From Clostridiaceae bacterium (GTDB lineage Bacteria; Bacillota; Clostridia; Lachnospirales; Lachnospiraceae), in contig CABIYE010000003.1 of assembly GCA_902362865.1 (NCBI GenBank), positions 108,895 to 172,894 on the forward strand: a DNA stretch of 64,000 nucleotides, in the 5' to 3' direction. Below, piece by piece: positions 26,330 through 35,649 of the stretch. Below the pieces are notes generated by a model. It saw only the letters and a program-made list of their open reading frames with translations, made no database searches and was not told where the DNA came from. The position numbers and the translations under genes are program-made. Position 1 is the first letter of the stretch; every line of letters begins with the position of its first letter.

Positions 26330-28393
26330 TTATCTTATACTTTTTACAAATCTCCGCTTTATCATATCAATCCCTGCAGTAACCGCCAGAATAACCGCTG
26401 TCTTTATTACGAAAATCCGAAACCAATTCATTTCAAAAGGAAGACGGCTAAATACCAGGTCATTCCAATTAAAATACATCATTTCCAGACAATGGAGCGC
26501 CAAAATCAGCATGGTATTCTGTCCAATCCAGGAGAGAATATTCGTTATGCCTCGGTATCTGCTTAAAAGCTGAGATAAAGATATCACCGTCAGACTCCCT
26601 GCCACCGCCTCAACGATGCACCAGATTCCCAGCGGGTAAGATCGGGTTGCTAATTCTATACAGATACCCTTTGTCAGGAAATATATCCACACAGCAGCAG
26701 GTATCGCCAACTTATATGCACCATTTGTTTCAAAAAATTTATTCCGTCTCAGCCAGTCCCCCACTGCCATAAATAGCAGAGATACCAAAGCCACATCCAG
26801 GCTCCACGGCAGAAATGCATAATATTTGCCCACCACATATCCTGCAAAGGCCAGCAATACCAAAACGCCCAACCGAATGCCGGAAGAATAATTTTCTAAA
26901 AGCTTCATAAGAATCACATATAAATTCCGCGTTACAAACAGACAGCAGACAAACCAGACCAGCCACACCGAATCAAAACTCTCGAATCTGGTTGATATTT
27001 TACTCATACCTCCCAGCATCGCTTTTATCTTATACAGAAACCGCTCCGCTGCAGACCCATTCTCTGCCACTACGGTATAAATAACCGCTGAAATCAGGCA
27101 AACTTCCATATACGGAACCAGCAGGGACTTTACGGATTTTTTGAAAGTCCTTTTTATATCATAGGACTTAATAAAATAGCCATTTGCAATAATAAGCAAT
27201 GGCATATGGAAGGAAAAGATAATCGTCCGCAGATATGCCGGAATCCCTTCTGCATGTCCTAATATCATCAATAATATCGCAATACCCTTGGCAATATTCC
27301 AGTATTTTATTCTGTCTTTTCCCGTATTCTGGTTCCATTTCCCGACCTTTCGTTCCCGCATCATCCACTTCTCTTTCAGACACGGAATGAATTTCTTTAT
27401 CTGCAGGCATACCAACACGCCAAGAGAACACAGAACTACCCGTAAACACACCCATATCGTCACAACCGTCGCTGTCTGCAGCTTTAACTTCTCTCCGAAT
27501 ACTGTCCATACGAACTGCCATGGAATCGCCTGAAGCTCTAATGCGTGACAACACAAAAAGAACAGAGAATTTTTTCCCAGAAATTTTAAAAACCGGGCAA
27601 TACAATTTGTGTATTTCTCTAACTTTTCACAGAGCAGTATCACAATATAGCTTCCCGCTAATGCGCCAATTACATCAAGGAATCCATTTTCAAAATGATT
27701 TCTTACTATGTACAGATGGCCGCCGAAAAGAATACAAACCAGCCAGATACCTGCTGCCACACTGATAATAGCCGGGTGCGGCTTTTTCTCCAATACCCGA
27801 CCTTTCCGCGCCAGCAGCCCGATATAGACAAAGACCGCCGCCGTCATTCCCGCCTGAATACTCCATGGAAGCCAAACCATCGTTGTCGTCTTATAACCGA
27901 CATATGCCAGGATTATAACCCCGGCAAAACCATATTGATATTGCATTGCAAACCGTACGATAAGCAAAGCAAAAAACAACGCCAGCAAAAACCAGATTGC
28001 CCCAATCTGCTTCATATAAAAAGGCTCCTGGTATTCGATGGTTCCGCTTCCGTACAATGCAGCAACCGTCCATGTCTTTATGTCATAAACGACATTTTCC
28101 AAACTCCCGGTTTCTAGCACATCTCTGAGTGTAGCGCCAACTATGATACAGCAGGAAGTAACCACATATGGGACAAGCAGCTGCCTTGCCTTCTTCTTCG
28201 CAAATTCGGAAACCGAAAGCTTGTCCGAAAGAAAATACCCGCTTATCAAAAAGAAAATCGGAACATGAAACGTATAGACAAATGCATTTAAACTGCCGAT
28301 CCCCAGATGTCCCATAACAATACAGATCATGGAAAAGCCTTTTGCGATATCCAGGTAACCGATTCTTTTTGTTGACTTTACTCCCTCTTCCAT
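26330..28393 (-). CDS. Tandem double acyltransferase-3 membrane protein
   Basis: A 687-residue membrane protein made of two complete acyltransferase-3 (fucose 4-O-acetylase-like) domains. Each begins with the same signature: RIGYLDIAKGFSMICIVMGH (about 10-29) and RIKYWNIAKGIAILLMILGH (about 364-383). Each has a catalytic-type His in xGH, a FxFHxP segment and about ten membrane helices. A short basic linker (about 338-362) joins them. AT3 proteins normally have one domain and transfer acetyl groups to sugars of surface glycans. This is the last gene of the polysaccharide cluster, and its start overlaps the previous stop by 16 bp. Two domains may act on two positions, or one may be regulatory. 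Confidence 0.88.
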   Translation of the reverse strand: MEEGVKSTKRIGYLDIAKGFSMICIVMGHLGIGSLNAFVYTFHVPIFFLISGYFLSDKLSVSEFAKKKARQLLVPYVVTSCCIIVGATLRDVLETGSLENVVYDIKTWTVAALYGSGTIEYQEPFYMKQIGAIWFLLALFFALLIVRFAMQYQYGFAGVIILAYVGYKTTTMVWLPWSIQAGMTAAVFVYIGLLARKGRVLEKKPHPAIISVAAGIWLVCILFGGHLYIVRNHFENGFLDVIGALAGSYIVILLCEKLEKYTNCIARFLKFLGKNSLFFLCCHALELQAIPWQFVWTVFGEKLKLQTATVVTIWVCLRVVLCSLGVLVCLQIKKFIPCLKEKWMMRERKVGKWNQNTGKDRIKYWNIAKGIAILLMILGHAEGIPAYLRTIIFSFHMPLLIIANGYFIKSYDIKRTFKKSVKSLLVPYMEVCLISAVIYTVVAENGSAAERFLYKIKAMLGGMSKISTRFESFDSVWLVWFVCCLFVTRNLYVILMKLLENYSSGIRLGVLVLLAFAGYVVGKYYAFLPWSLDVALVSLLFMAVGDWLRRNKFFETNGAYKLAIPAAVWIYFLTKGICIELATRSYPLGIWCIVEAVAGSLTVISLSQLLSRYRGITNILSWIGQNTMLILALHCLEMMYFNWNDLVFSRLPFEMNWFRIFVIKTAVILAVTAGIDMIKRRFVKSIR

Positions 28394-29292
28394 GTTTCTA
28401 CCATTTCAATGTCAGGATGAAAACGCAGTCCTGCAAAAAAACCTTTCCCTATGGTTTCCAATCTTTTCCATTTATGATCCTTTGCACGTATTATCACTTT
28501 TGCACATTCTTTTGCATAAAGATAAAGAATTTTAAACCAGGAATAGCCTCTGCGGTTTCTAAAAACATAGATTCTGTTCCGGTAAGAATATTGATATCTG
28601 GAAATTCTTTCAACCGGAACTTCCGATACGCCAATCCGGGTGTTGCTGTCCATTTTATGTATAATCACACTCTGAGAGCACATATACGCAGGCTTTTCCT
28701 TATGCAAACGTAAGGTATATTCTGTATCATCCCCATATATAAAGAATTCTTTAATCGGAAGTCCAACTTTTCGTGTATATAGTAAATTAACAAAACAGCC
28801 GACAAAAGAGCCGTATTCTATCGGAATCAGCCCATTTTGTGTGGCTCTCAGATTATCATACACATTCGTTCCCGGAACAAATTGATTCATTACACACGGA
28901 GTACCGTCCATCCACAGAACCGTTGAACCCAAATAAGAAAAAGACTCTTTTCCCAGAGTATCCGCTGCCCGTGCAAGCGCTTCTAACGCATCACTTTGAG
29001 GAATGGAATCGTCATCCATCAACCAGCAGAAATCATAATCTTTCTGGGCAATCATTTTTAACCCATAAGAAAAACCTCCTGCGCCTCCCAAATTTTTTCC
29101 GGTATTATAATAATACAAGTTGGCATGCTGCCGCATCTGTTCTTTTACAATGCTTTCCGTACCATCTGTACTCGCATTATCACATATATAATAATCAAAT
29201 TCCTGACAGGTTTGATTAAAAATTGCAGCCATATTTTCTTTCAATAATTCTTTTCTATTATAAGTAACTACAAGGATTGCCAGTTTGTTCAT
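28378..29292 (-). CDS. Family 2 glycosyltransferase (GlfT/rhamnosyltransferase-like)
   Basis: A 304-residue GT-A enzyme. Visible motifs are VVTYNRKELL (9-18), CDNASTDGT (about 37-45), NLGGAGGF (about 66-73) and the metal-binding DDD in CWLMDDDSIP (about 92-101). The WLMDDD form is typical of the GT2 subgroup that includes galactofuranosyl- and rhamnosyltransferases. With glf next door, galactofuranose transfer is an attractive guess, not a demonstration. It sits between the TagB/F-like and acyltransferase genes, with gaps of 7 bp and a 16 bp overlap. Confidence 0.85.
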   Translation of the reverse strand: MNKLAILVVTYNRKELLKENMAAIFNQTCQEFDYYICDNASTDGTESIVKEQMRQHANLYYYNTGKNLGGAGGFSYGLKMIAQKDYDFCWLMDDDSIPQSDALEALARAADTLGKESFSYLGSTVLWMDGTPCVMNQFVPGTNVYDNLRATQNGLIPIEYGSFVGCFVNLLYTRKVGLPIKEFFIYGDDTEYTLRLHKEKPAYMCSQSVIIHKMDSNTRIGVSEVPVERISRYQYSYRNRIYVFRNRRGYSWFKILYLYAKECAKVIIRAKDHKWKRLETIGKGFFAGLRFHPDIEMVETWKRE

Positions 29293-29299
29293 AATTCTT

Positions 29300-30463
29300 T
29301 TACCTTTCTATTAATTGTTTAAGCCTGTCCAGAACCTTTTTTGCCGCATTTCCCGATACAGGCGTAAATTTATTTTTAAATTCATTAATCGCCCGCTCAT
29401 CTATCCGGGGATGCAAAAGAAAATCAATCACTTCATCTTCGTTCCGGCAGACAGGCCCCGGCAATTCTGATAAATCCAGATAAAGTCCCCGCAATTTCAG
29501 ATATGTATCTCTGTCATATGCAAAACATACTACCGGTTTTTTCAAAATTCCAAAATCAAAATAAGCGCTGGAATAATCCGAAATCAATATATCAGAAATT
29601 GCATACAGATCATTTAGTTTTTCATAGTTTGTAACAGATTGCGCAAAACTATTATCCGGAATATCCATTTGCTTTTCCACAAGGTAATGCGCCCGAATCA
29701 ACAGTACATATTTATCCTTTAATAAAGCCTCCCATTTTTTCAGGTCAATCGGAGGCGTCAGCGAAAGATAATTCTCTTCTGTAACATCATATTCTCTATA
29801 TGTAGGCATATATAAAAGAACTTTTTTATCCTGCGCAATTCCCAAAGACCGCTTGATTTTCTGAATTTCTTCTGGCGTATATGTAACTAACGAGTCATTT
29901 CTCGGCAAATCTGAAATCAGAATATTTTCCGCCGGGACATGATATACTCTTGAAAAAATCTTCTTATCATATTCACTCTGTGCACAAAACAAGTCAATAC
30001 TTCCAAGCGTGCAATCTTCATTTTCATTACCGACCGCATCACTTCCAATTTTTTTTAAGGGAGTTCCATGCCAGGTGTCAACATATAATGTTTTCTTTCT
30101 TTTCAAATGAAAGCCCCGTTCAACAGTCACATTCGTTATCCAGATTCCCGCACTCAGCGCTTCCAGAAGATAGCGGAAAGAATTAAAATCTATCTTTTTT
30201 CCACGTGCGATATGATACTTTTCTTTCTCTGTAAATGCCCAAACCAACTCATAATCCTTAAAAAAATCATCTTTCACTATCGTCTCATACAGCACACGCG
30301 GGCTGTCATCATAGCGAAGCCCATTAAAGGAGACAAATAATATTTTTTTTTCATTTACCGGTATACATACTTTCGCAATCGCCAAAACGGTACCGATTCC
30401 CAATCTGACAATCCCATTAACAACTGTATTATTCTTAACCTTTTTTATCCAATCTCTTTTCAT
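29300..30463 (-). CDS. CDP-glycerol glycerophosphotransferase family (TagB/TagF-like)
   Basis: A 387-residue enzyme of the Glyphos_transf family, expected to transfer glycerol-phosphate (or a related polyol-phosphate) from a CDP donor to a glycan. Signature segments are WHGTPLKKIG (about 130-139) and ISDYSSAYFDFG near the C-terminal third. The start at ATG 30463 is preferred because GGGAGAC lies 4 bases before it; a longer in-frame start at 30547 would overlap the preceding gene. A TagD cytidylyltransferase gene in the same cluster could make its CDP-glycerol donor. Confidence 0.86.
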   Translation of the reverse strand: MKRDWIKKVKNNTVVNGIVRLGIGTVLAIAKVCIPVNEKKILFVSFNGLRYDDSPRVLYETIVKDDFFKDYELVWAFTEKEKYHIARGKKIDFNSFRYLLEALSAGIWITNVTVERGFHLKRKKTLYVDTWHGTPLKKIGSDAVGNENEDCTLGSIDLFCAQSEYDKKIFSRVYHVPAENILISDLPRNDSLVTYTPEEIQKIKRSLGIAQDKKVLLYMPTYREYDVTEENYLSLTPPIDLKKWEALLKDKYVLLIRAHYLVEKQMDIPDNSFAQSVTNYEKLNDLYAISDILISDYSSAYFDFGILKKPVVCFAYDRDTYLKLRGLYLDLSELPGPVCRNEDEVIDFLLHPRIDERAINEFKNKFTPVSGNAAKKVLDRLKQLIER

Positions 30464-30482
30464 AAAAGTCTCCCGTATCCTG

Positions 30483-31583
30483 CTAAGTCTTCCTATACAT
30501 CTTTTTATATAAGCGCATGAGCGCAAGGGCGTTTTCCCGGATATCATACTGTGAAATCGCCTCTATGTTTTTCTGATAGAAACTGTCACGGTCAATTTGG
30601 GACGGAGCTAATATCTCTTCCACCCACTTTTGTATATTCTCTTCCAACGACAAGAAAGAAACATTGCTTCCCAACCTGACTTCTTCCGGAACACTGTCAG
30701 AAACAACACATTTTAACCCATTCATCTGCGCTTCCAGAAGAACAATTCCCAATCCCTCATATATCGATGGAAAAACAAAAACATCCATCGCATTATATAA
30801 AACAGAAGGATCTTTTGACTCTCCATAGAGAAGAATCCGATCTCTGTACGGATGGCGTGAAACTAATTCGCTTACTTTATCAAAATCAGGTCCTGTTCCA
30901 ATCAAAAGAAGAAAAGTATCTGACGCCTGAGGCGCAATTGCTTCAAACAGCTTTAGCAAAAAAGGCTGATTCTTCGGCGCGTTAAACAGTCCTACATGCC
31001 CGAGAACAAATTTATCTTCCAATCCAAGCTCCGCCCGAACCTGCTGTCTTTTTTCTTCTGAAAACCGAAACCGACTCACAGTGAAACCATTCGGAACCAA
31101 AATAAAAGCTTTTTTTCCAAAAAGCCATTCTCCCGCGCAATTACTGCAGGCAAACGCATGAGTATAAAGCCTGTTAAACAAGGGCAGTAACAGTCTGTGT
31201 GCTTTCAAATGCGTACAATTACTGCTATGACTATGGGCAATACGGATCTTAATTCCTTTTATCCATGCAAAAAACAATTCTGGCGTAATCGTTGCGCTAT
31301 TCCCATGGACATGAACAATATCAAACCTTTTTCGGGAAAGCACAGAAAAGAGCGCTTTATAGTACGCACCGGGAGATGTTTTCCTTTCGGGCAGCAGACA
31401 CCATTTAATTCCCAAAGCTTCACATTCCGAACGATATAAAGGCGCAATGGGAGCGCCTGCTACTATGGTAACCTGAAATTGTTTCATATCCAGATTTCTG
31501 CAATAATTCATAATTACAGTACTAATCCCATTGATACCTAAATCATTTACAAGCATTGCAACTTTTATAGGAGAAGACGCCAT
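30483..31583 (-). CDS. Family 4 glycosyltransferase
   Basis: A 366-residue GT-B enzyme: N-terminal Glyco_transf_4-type domain (NDLGINGISTVIMNYCRNL near the start), C-terminal GT1/GT4 domain with FPSIYEGLGIVLLEAQ, the E-x7-E nucleotide-sugar motif (about 280-290). GAGG before ATG 31583 decides the start over an in-frame TTG at 31601. The donor and acceptor sugars are unknown. It follows the PssD/PssE pair in the same operon. Confidence 0.88.
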   Translation of the reverse strand: MASSPIKVAMLVNDLGINGISTVIMNYCRNLDMKQFQVTIVAGAPIAPLYRSECEALGIKWCLLPERKTSPGAYYKALFSVLSRKRFDIVHVHGNSATITPELFFAWIKGIKIRIAHSHSSNCTHLKAHRLLLPLFNRLYTHAFACSNCAGEWLFGKKAFILVPNGFTVSRFRFSEEKRQQVRAELGLEDKFVLGHVGLFNAPKNQPFLLKLFEAIAPQASDTFLLLIGTGPDFDKVSELVSRHPYRDRILLYGESKDPSVLYNAMDVFVFPSIYEGLGIVLLEAQMNGLKCVVSDSVPEEVRLGSNVSFLSLEENIQKWVEEILAPSQIDRDSFYQKNIEAISQYDIRENALALMRLYKKMYRKT

Positions 31584-31597
31584 TGTTTTTACCTCTT

Positions 31598-32077
31598 TCA
31601 AACTGTTTTCAAATAATCTGTTATTGTAGTAATCATTTTTTCTCTCTTCGATATAAATTTATCAAATTTATGCGTACTGCATTTTTTTAAAATATCTTCT
31701 AAATCATCCTCTTCTTTACAAAGCAAAACATAATTTAGTTCAGAAAAGGATTCTGCAATTTCCAATTGATGATCATCAACATGCTCCCCGTATTTTTTTA
31801 ATCTGGGAAAGACAACAACCGGCTTGCCATATCTCATTCCGGTGACGATTGTTCCTACTCCGCTGTGTGTAATAAGCATACTGCATTCTGCGATTTTCTC
31901 TTCAAAACTGCTTTTTTCTAAAAACCGTTCAAATGCAAAGTTTTGGGGAATATAGTCGGACCATCCAATTTGCGCAAATACCGGTTCCGTTATTTTTCCG
32001 GAGCCAACTAAATCATCAATCTCTTTCAAAAGCCTGTTCAGCGGGAACTTCTGTGTTCCCAAAACAACAAAAATCAT
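31598..32077 (-). CDS. pssE: PssE-like glycosyltransferase subunit (Alg13-like)
   Basis: A 159-residue C-terminal-type GT28 domain: VVLGTQKFPLNRLL at the start and HSGVGTIVTGMRYGKPVVVFPR (about 94-115), the UDP-sugar binding region. Such short proteins work with a separate membrane-associated partner; that partner, PssD, is encoded 39 bp upstream. Together they probably add a beta-1,4-linked hexose to the lipid-linked primer, as Cps14F/G do in pneumococci. AAGGGGAAG before ATG 32077 favours that start over GTG 32101. Confidence 0.87.
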   Translation of the reverse strand: MIFVVLGTQKFPLNRLLKEIDDLVGSGKITEPVFAQIGWSDYIPQNFAFERFLEKSSFEEKIAECSMLITHSGVGTIVTGMRYGKPVVVFPRLKKYGEHVDDHQLEIAESFSELNYVLLCKEEDDLEDILKKCSTHKFDKFISKREKMITTITDYLKTV

Positions 32078-32116
32078 AACTTCCCCTTCCGCAATTTTCA
32101 CCTTACACTATCCTGC

Positions 32117-32590
32117 TTAAAATACACTTCCTCCGTAAATCGCTTTCGGATAGGTTTCAAGCATGGATTCCCACTGGACAATAAATAAATCTGCAAATGG
32201 ATACACCAATTTCCCCGTCAGCGATTTTTCATGTACACGAGCAAAAGATTCAATATAAATGACCTTTTTATGCATACATTTTGCAAACAGACAAAACGGA
32301 AAAGCAAGCAGCGCCCCCGTTGTAATGATAACATCCGGCTCTTCGTTCCTGAGAATATGGTACGCATCTTTCATAAGCCGGAAAAAGTGCCAAACAAAAT
32401 GTTTTTCCTTTCTGTTAATCTGCGGAAGGGCATAAAGATGTTCTAATTGGCAGTCATCCGACTGGCCTCCTTTTTCCGTCACAAAAAAAGCAGAACAATC
32501 TTCGGCTATCTCTCTTAAGCAAAGCAGCTCTTCCCAGTGTCCTCCTGATGACGCTATAAAACCTATTTTTTTCTTCATTTTTTCTTGCAT
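32117..32590 (-). CDS. pssD: PssD-like glycosyltransferase subunit (Alg14-like)
   Basis: A 157-residue Alg14-family protein: IGFIASSGGHWEELLCL (about 9-25) with the family's GGH motif, a hydrophobic stretch near 90-110, and the conserved YIESFAR and GxLVYPxADLFIVQW segments. It would anchor the PssE catalytic subunit at the membrane. It sits between tagD (8 bp upstream) and pssE. AGAGGG precedes ATG 32590. Confidence 0.87.
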   Translation of the reverse strand: MQEKMKKKIGFIASSGGHWEELLCLREIAEDCSAFFVTEKGGQSDDCQLEHLYALPQINRKEKHFVWHFFRLMKDAYHILRNEEPDVIITTGALLAFPFCLFAKCMHKKVIYIESFARVHEKSLTGKLVYPFADLFIVQWESMLETYPKAIYGGSVF

Positions 32591-32598
32591 CCGCCCTC

Positions 32599-32991
32599 TT
32601 ACTTATTTAAATCCTCTTTAATCTGTGTTGTACTGATTTCCGGCGTCCGCGGCAGATAAACTACTTCCGCCCCTTCTTCCCTCAGGAAATCAAACTTGCC
32701 CTGCCAGTCGTCTCCTATAACAAAAGTGTCAACATGATACTCGTGTACGTCAGTCCGCTTTTGTTCCCAACAGGTTTCCGGAATTACTAAATCCACATAT
32801 CGGATAGATTCCAGAAGCGCTTTTCTCTGTTCATAACTGAAATAGCACTTTTTTTGCTTTTCGTCCCAGTTAAACTCATCCGTAGAAAGCGCTACGATCA
32901 AATAATCTCCCAGTGCTTTTGCCCTCCTCAGAAGATTGATATGACCATAATGCAGAAGATCAAAAGTTCCATAAGTAATCACTCGTTTCAT
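32599..32991 (-). CDS. tagD: Glycerol-3-phosphate cytidylyltransferase (TagD-type)
   Basis: A 130-residue nucleotidyltransferase making CDP-glycerol from CTP and glycerol-3-phosphate. The HxGH motif is in YGTFDLLHYGHINLLRRAK (HYGH at 15-18). A partner ISTTQIKEDL (RTSGIS-like in other members) closes the protein. Length equals that of TagD. AGGGAG precedes ATG 32991. A related substrate such as ribitol- or other polyol-phosphate cannot be excluded. The TagB/F-like gene 2 kb downstream fits glycerol phosphate. Confidence 0.85.
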   Translation of the reverse strand: MKRVITYGTFDLLHYGHINLLRRAKALGDYLIVALSTDEFNWDEKQKKCYFSYEQRKALLESIRYVDLVIPETCWEQKRTDVHEYHVDTFVIGDDWQGKFDFLREEGAEVVYLPRTPEISTTQIKEDLNK

Positions 32992-33025
32992 AATATCTCA
33001 CTCCCTGTATTTTCTGTCTTAAGAT

Positions 33026-34363
33026 TTAGCGGATCTCTCCAATACCATATCCGGCCGTTTCTGATGACAAGGAAAGAATACTCCAGCCATTTTCTGTCTC
33101 CTCTAACGTACATCCCATAATGAGATGTTCTCCATTATATTGAAGAAACACCAGATATTCCGCAGTATTGCCATTTTCATTTATCCATTCACAACCTTCA
33201 TATTTTATATACCGTATCTCCTCCGTCGACAGCCATGAAACCACCTCGTTTCCTGTCATTCCGGCTTCTTCCAGATAGAGTACATCCGGAATTTCTCTGA
33301 ACACGATATGGTAATACATCTTTACCATCTGCATACAAAAATCTTTCTGCCGTTCTACAAAGGTTCCTATATTTTCAGAATCTAATGTCGTGTTACTGCT
33401 GTAACAAATAGCTCTGTTCACCTGTCTTTTTTTAATCGCCAGATAGAACTTCTCAATCGTTTCTTCCGCTGTCGTTCCATAAATTCTGTCGTATAATGTG
33501 TAATTCAACGGAAGAAGCTCCTCTTCCACAGAATCCTCTGTTTCTTTGTCTTCCTTCCCGGATTCTTCATCAGCAGTATCTACCTGGAGCTGTTCCCGGT
33601 ATGCTTCTGTCTGACTCTGAGAACTGACAAGTTTTCTGTAATCCGTCGCATCCATTTGATACAGCAGAGCATCTGTACCATTTTCTGAATCTGCCGCTCC
33701 TGTGAAAAGTTCTGTTCCCTGGGCGAAAAGCTTCCATGTTCCCCAGTATTTTACCATGCATAAGTCTGTCGCGTAAGTCTCCCCGTCAATTTCAAGAAGC
33801 GCTATCACATCTGTCAAATACTCTGCGCCCCAGAATTCACTCCTTTGCTTTGCCGCCCGCACAGCATCCGCTTTCTTTTGCTCTGCCGCTTCATAATAAT
33901 CTACACGCAGAACATTTATTTCGGCGTTTCTTCCCGCTTCTTCCAAAAAAGCTTCATAAAGATCCTCATATTCCTGAAGCAGGATCGTCTGCGCTGCCGG
34001 AACATATTCCCAATACTGTCCGGATGGCGGAAGCGTTGTATCTACAGAAAAACAACCTTCCTCCTCTACAATCTTTTCCGTTGAAACCTTGGCCGCCCGC
34101 TCAGTTATCGCACATCCTCTCAGCATTTTATCCATGTCAGAATCCGCATATGCGCTCAGAATGTATCTGGCAGCCTCAATGGGATCCGTAATAGAATCTA
34201 TCGTACTCTCTCGCTCCATCGCTTCCGTCTGCACAGTAATATCAACCTTCTGATTTTTATCCTGCCGCCACATATACAAAACTACGCCCAGCATAATCAG
34301 ACACAGAAGAATCGTTCCGGTAATCAGCGAATTTTTTGCTAATAATTGTCTTATTCTCTTCAT
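33026..34363 (-). CDS. Membrane-anchored extracellular protein of unknown function in the polysaccharide cluster
   Basis: The 445-residue product has a short basic N-terminus, one membrane helix (about 12-31) and a large, acidic, probably extracellular region. Two segments (about 60-225 and 300-445) look like alpha/beta domains of a similar size, possibly NTF2-like, separated by a Glu/Asp-rich linker (about 258-290). I recognise no family. The start ATG overlaps the stop of the preceding polymerase-like gene by 4 bp, so the two are translationally coupled. A role with that membrane protein in polymer assembly or length control is inferred only from coupling. Confidence 0.8.
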   Translation of the reverse strand: MKRIRQLLAKNSLITGTILLCLIMLGVVLYMWRQDKNQKVDITVQTEAMERESTIDSITDPIEAARYILSAYADSDMDKMLRGCAITERAAKVSTEKIVEEEGCFSVDTTLPPSGQYWEYVPAAQTILLQEYEDLYEAFLEEAGRNAEINVLRVDYYEAAEQKKADAVRAAKQRSEFWGAEYLTDVIALLEIDGETYATDLCMVKYWGTWKLFAQGTELFTGAADSENGTDALLYQMDATDYRKLVSSQSQTEAYREQLQVDTADEESGKEDKETEDSVEEELLPLNYTLYDRIYGTTAEETIEKFYLAIKKRQVNRAICYSSNTTLDSENIGTFVERQKDFCMQMVKMYYHIVFREIPDVLYLEEAGMTGNEVVSWLSTEEIRYIKYEGCEWINENGNTAEYLVFLQYNGEHLIMGCTLEETENGWSILSLSSETAGYGIGEIR

Positions 34364-35574
34364 CTCGCACCGCCTGCACGTTTAAAAACTTTTGTATCAT
34401 CTTTTTCTGCTTCTTTGGCAAACAGAAGCCATAAAAAAGGATTGTACGCAATTTCAATTAAATGATGCTCAATAGAACACTGAATTGAAATCAAAACCAT
34501 AACCCATAAAAAAACCCATCGGTTCTCTTTACGCGCCTTATAACATATAATCAGCATGACAAAAAGAATAACTGCAAAAGCAATATTCCCCCAGCGCAGC
34601 AGTCCGCTGACATAGGAACAATCTATAAAGAAATAATTGGTCTTCGTTTCAACACTCTTTCCTCCCCCAATCATTTCGACATATTGTCCCCAGTTAGAAA
34701 AGCCATATTGATCGATTCCGGCTTTTCCAAATGAAAGCCGTGCGTTTATCAAACGGTTAAATACACCGAGCCAATGCGAACTTCTGGTATACAGTACTGT
34801 CAATAGAATCATACTGCCGGCACATAATACAGGCATCAGCGCAGCTATATAAGACATCCATGCCGGAATGCTGACAGGCTTCCCTTTTTTCCTGCAATAC
34901 TTTCGATAAAACAAATAAAGAAAGAGTCCTGCGCAAAAAAGTAGAGTACATAAAAAATTCATTCTTGCGTCCGTAATCCAAAAAGCTCCGGTTCCTACCA
35001 AAAGGATTCCCATTACCTCAAACCATCTTAGCTTTTCTTCACGTATAAATACATATACCAGACTACAGAAAAAAACATGAGCAGAAAAATCAGTTGGATA
35101 ATAAATGCCAAGCGCCATTCTCGTCCGATGCCCTTCCTGATAGTATACCAGGTTCTCAATTTTCCCCGTCAACGCAAGAACAATTACAATAGCAAAGAGG
35201 ACTATTGTAATTCCAAAATAAACCTTCATGAGTTTTTTTTCAGAAATGTCCTTTGCCCCTAAAATCATTAATAAAAGATAATAAAGCTCTACATATCCAT
35301 TTTGCTTCCATGCATACAAAAGCACAACCGTCAAAATAACAGCGAATACCGTTTCCTTCACCGAATAATTCTTGCTAAAACAGACTCTCCCCAAAATCAG
35401 GGACGCCAGTATGCATAATAACCCGTCCATATACTTACCGGGCCAATGGATTTCCCACATGGTTGTCTCAAGAAACATATATGCTACAAACAAAACAAAA
35501 GCAAGCAAATAAAGCATTTCCAATATATTTTCAACATTCAGGCTTCTCAATAAACGCCCATTTTTTTCCCTCAT
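34360..35574 (-). CDS. Polysaccharide polymerase-like (Wzy) membrane protein
   Basis: A 404-residue integral membrane protein with about ten to eleven predicted helices and a larger external loop around residues 255-300, the layout of Wzy-type polymerases. Sequence similarity is too low to name a family securely. It is the first gene downstream of an internal promoter and precedes the unknown anchored protein. A second polymerase/ligase-like gene (41741-43189) exists in the cluster, so this one may polymerise a different repeat unit. Confidence 0.7.
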   Translation of the reverse strand: MREKNGRLLRSLNVENILEMLYLLAFVLFVAYMFLETTMWEIHWPGKYMDGLLCILASLILGRVCFSKNYSVKETVFAVILTVVLLYAWKQNGYVELYYLLLMILGAKDISEKKLMKVYFGITIVLFAIVIVLALTGKIENLVYYQEGHRTRMALGIYYPTDFSAHVFFCSLVYVFIREEKLRWFEVMGILLVGTGAFWITDARMNFLCTLLFCAGLFLYLFYRKYCRKKGKPVSIPAWMSYIAALMPVLCAGSMILLTVLYTRSSHWLGVFNRLINARLSFGKAGIDQYGFSNWGQYVEMIGGGKSVETKTNYFFIDCSYVSGLLRWGNIAFAVILFVMLIICYKARKENRWVFLWVMVLISIQCSIEHHLIEIAYNPFLWLLFAKEAEKDDTKVFKRAGGAR

Positions 35575-35649
35575 AGTGCTCTCTGTTCTGTATGTAAACA
35601 GCCCTTTCTATCCATTTTCTCTTAAAAGCTACATAATACACAATTTCAG

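Noticed and set aside
26330..28393. Two separate adjacent acyltransferase genes
   Set aside because: There is one uninterrupted frame with no internal ribosome site at the linker, so a true fusion is the better reading.
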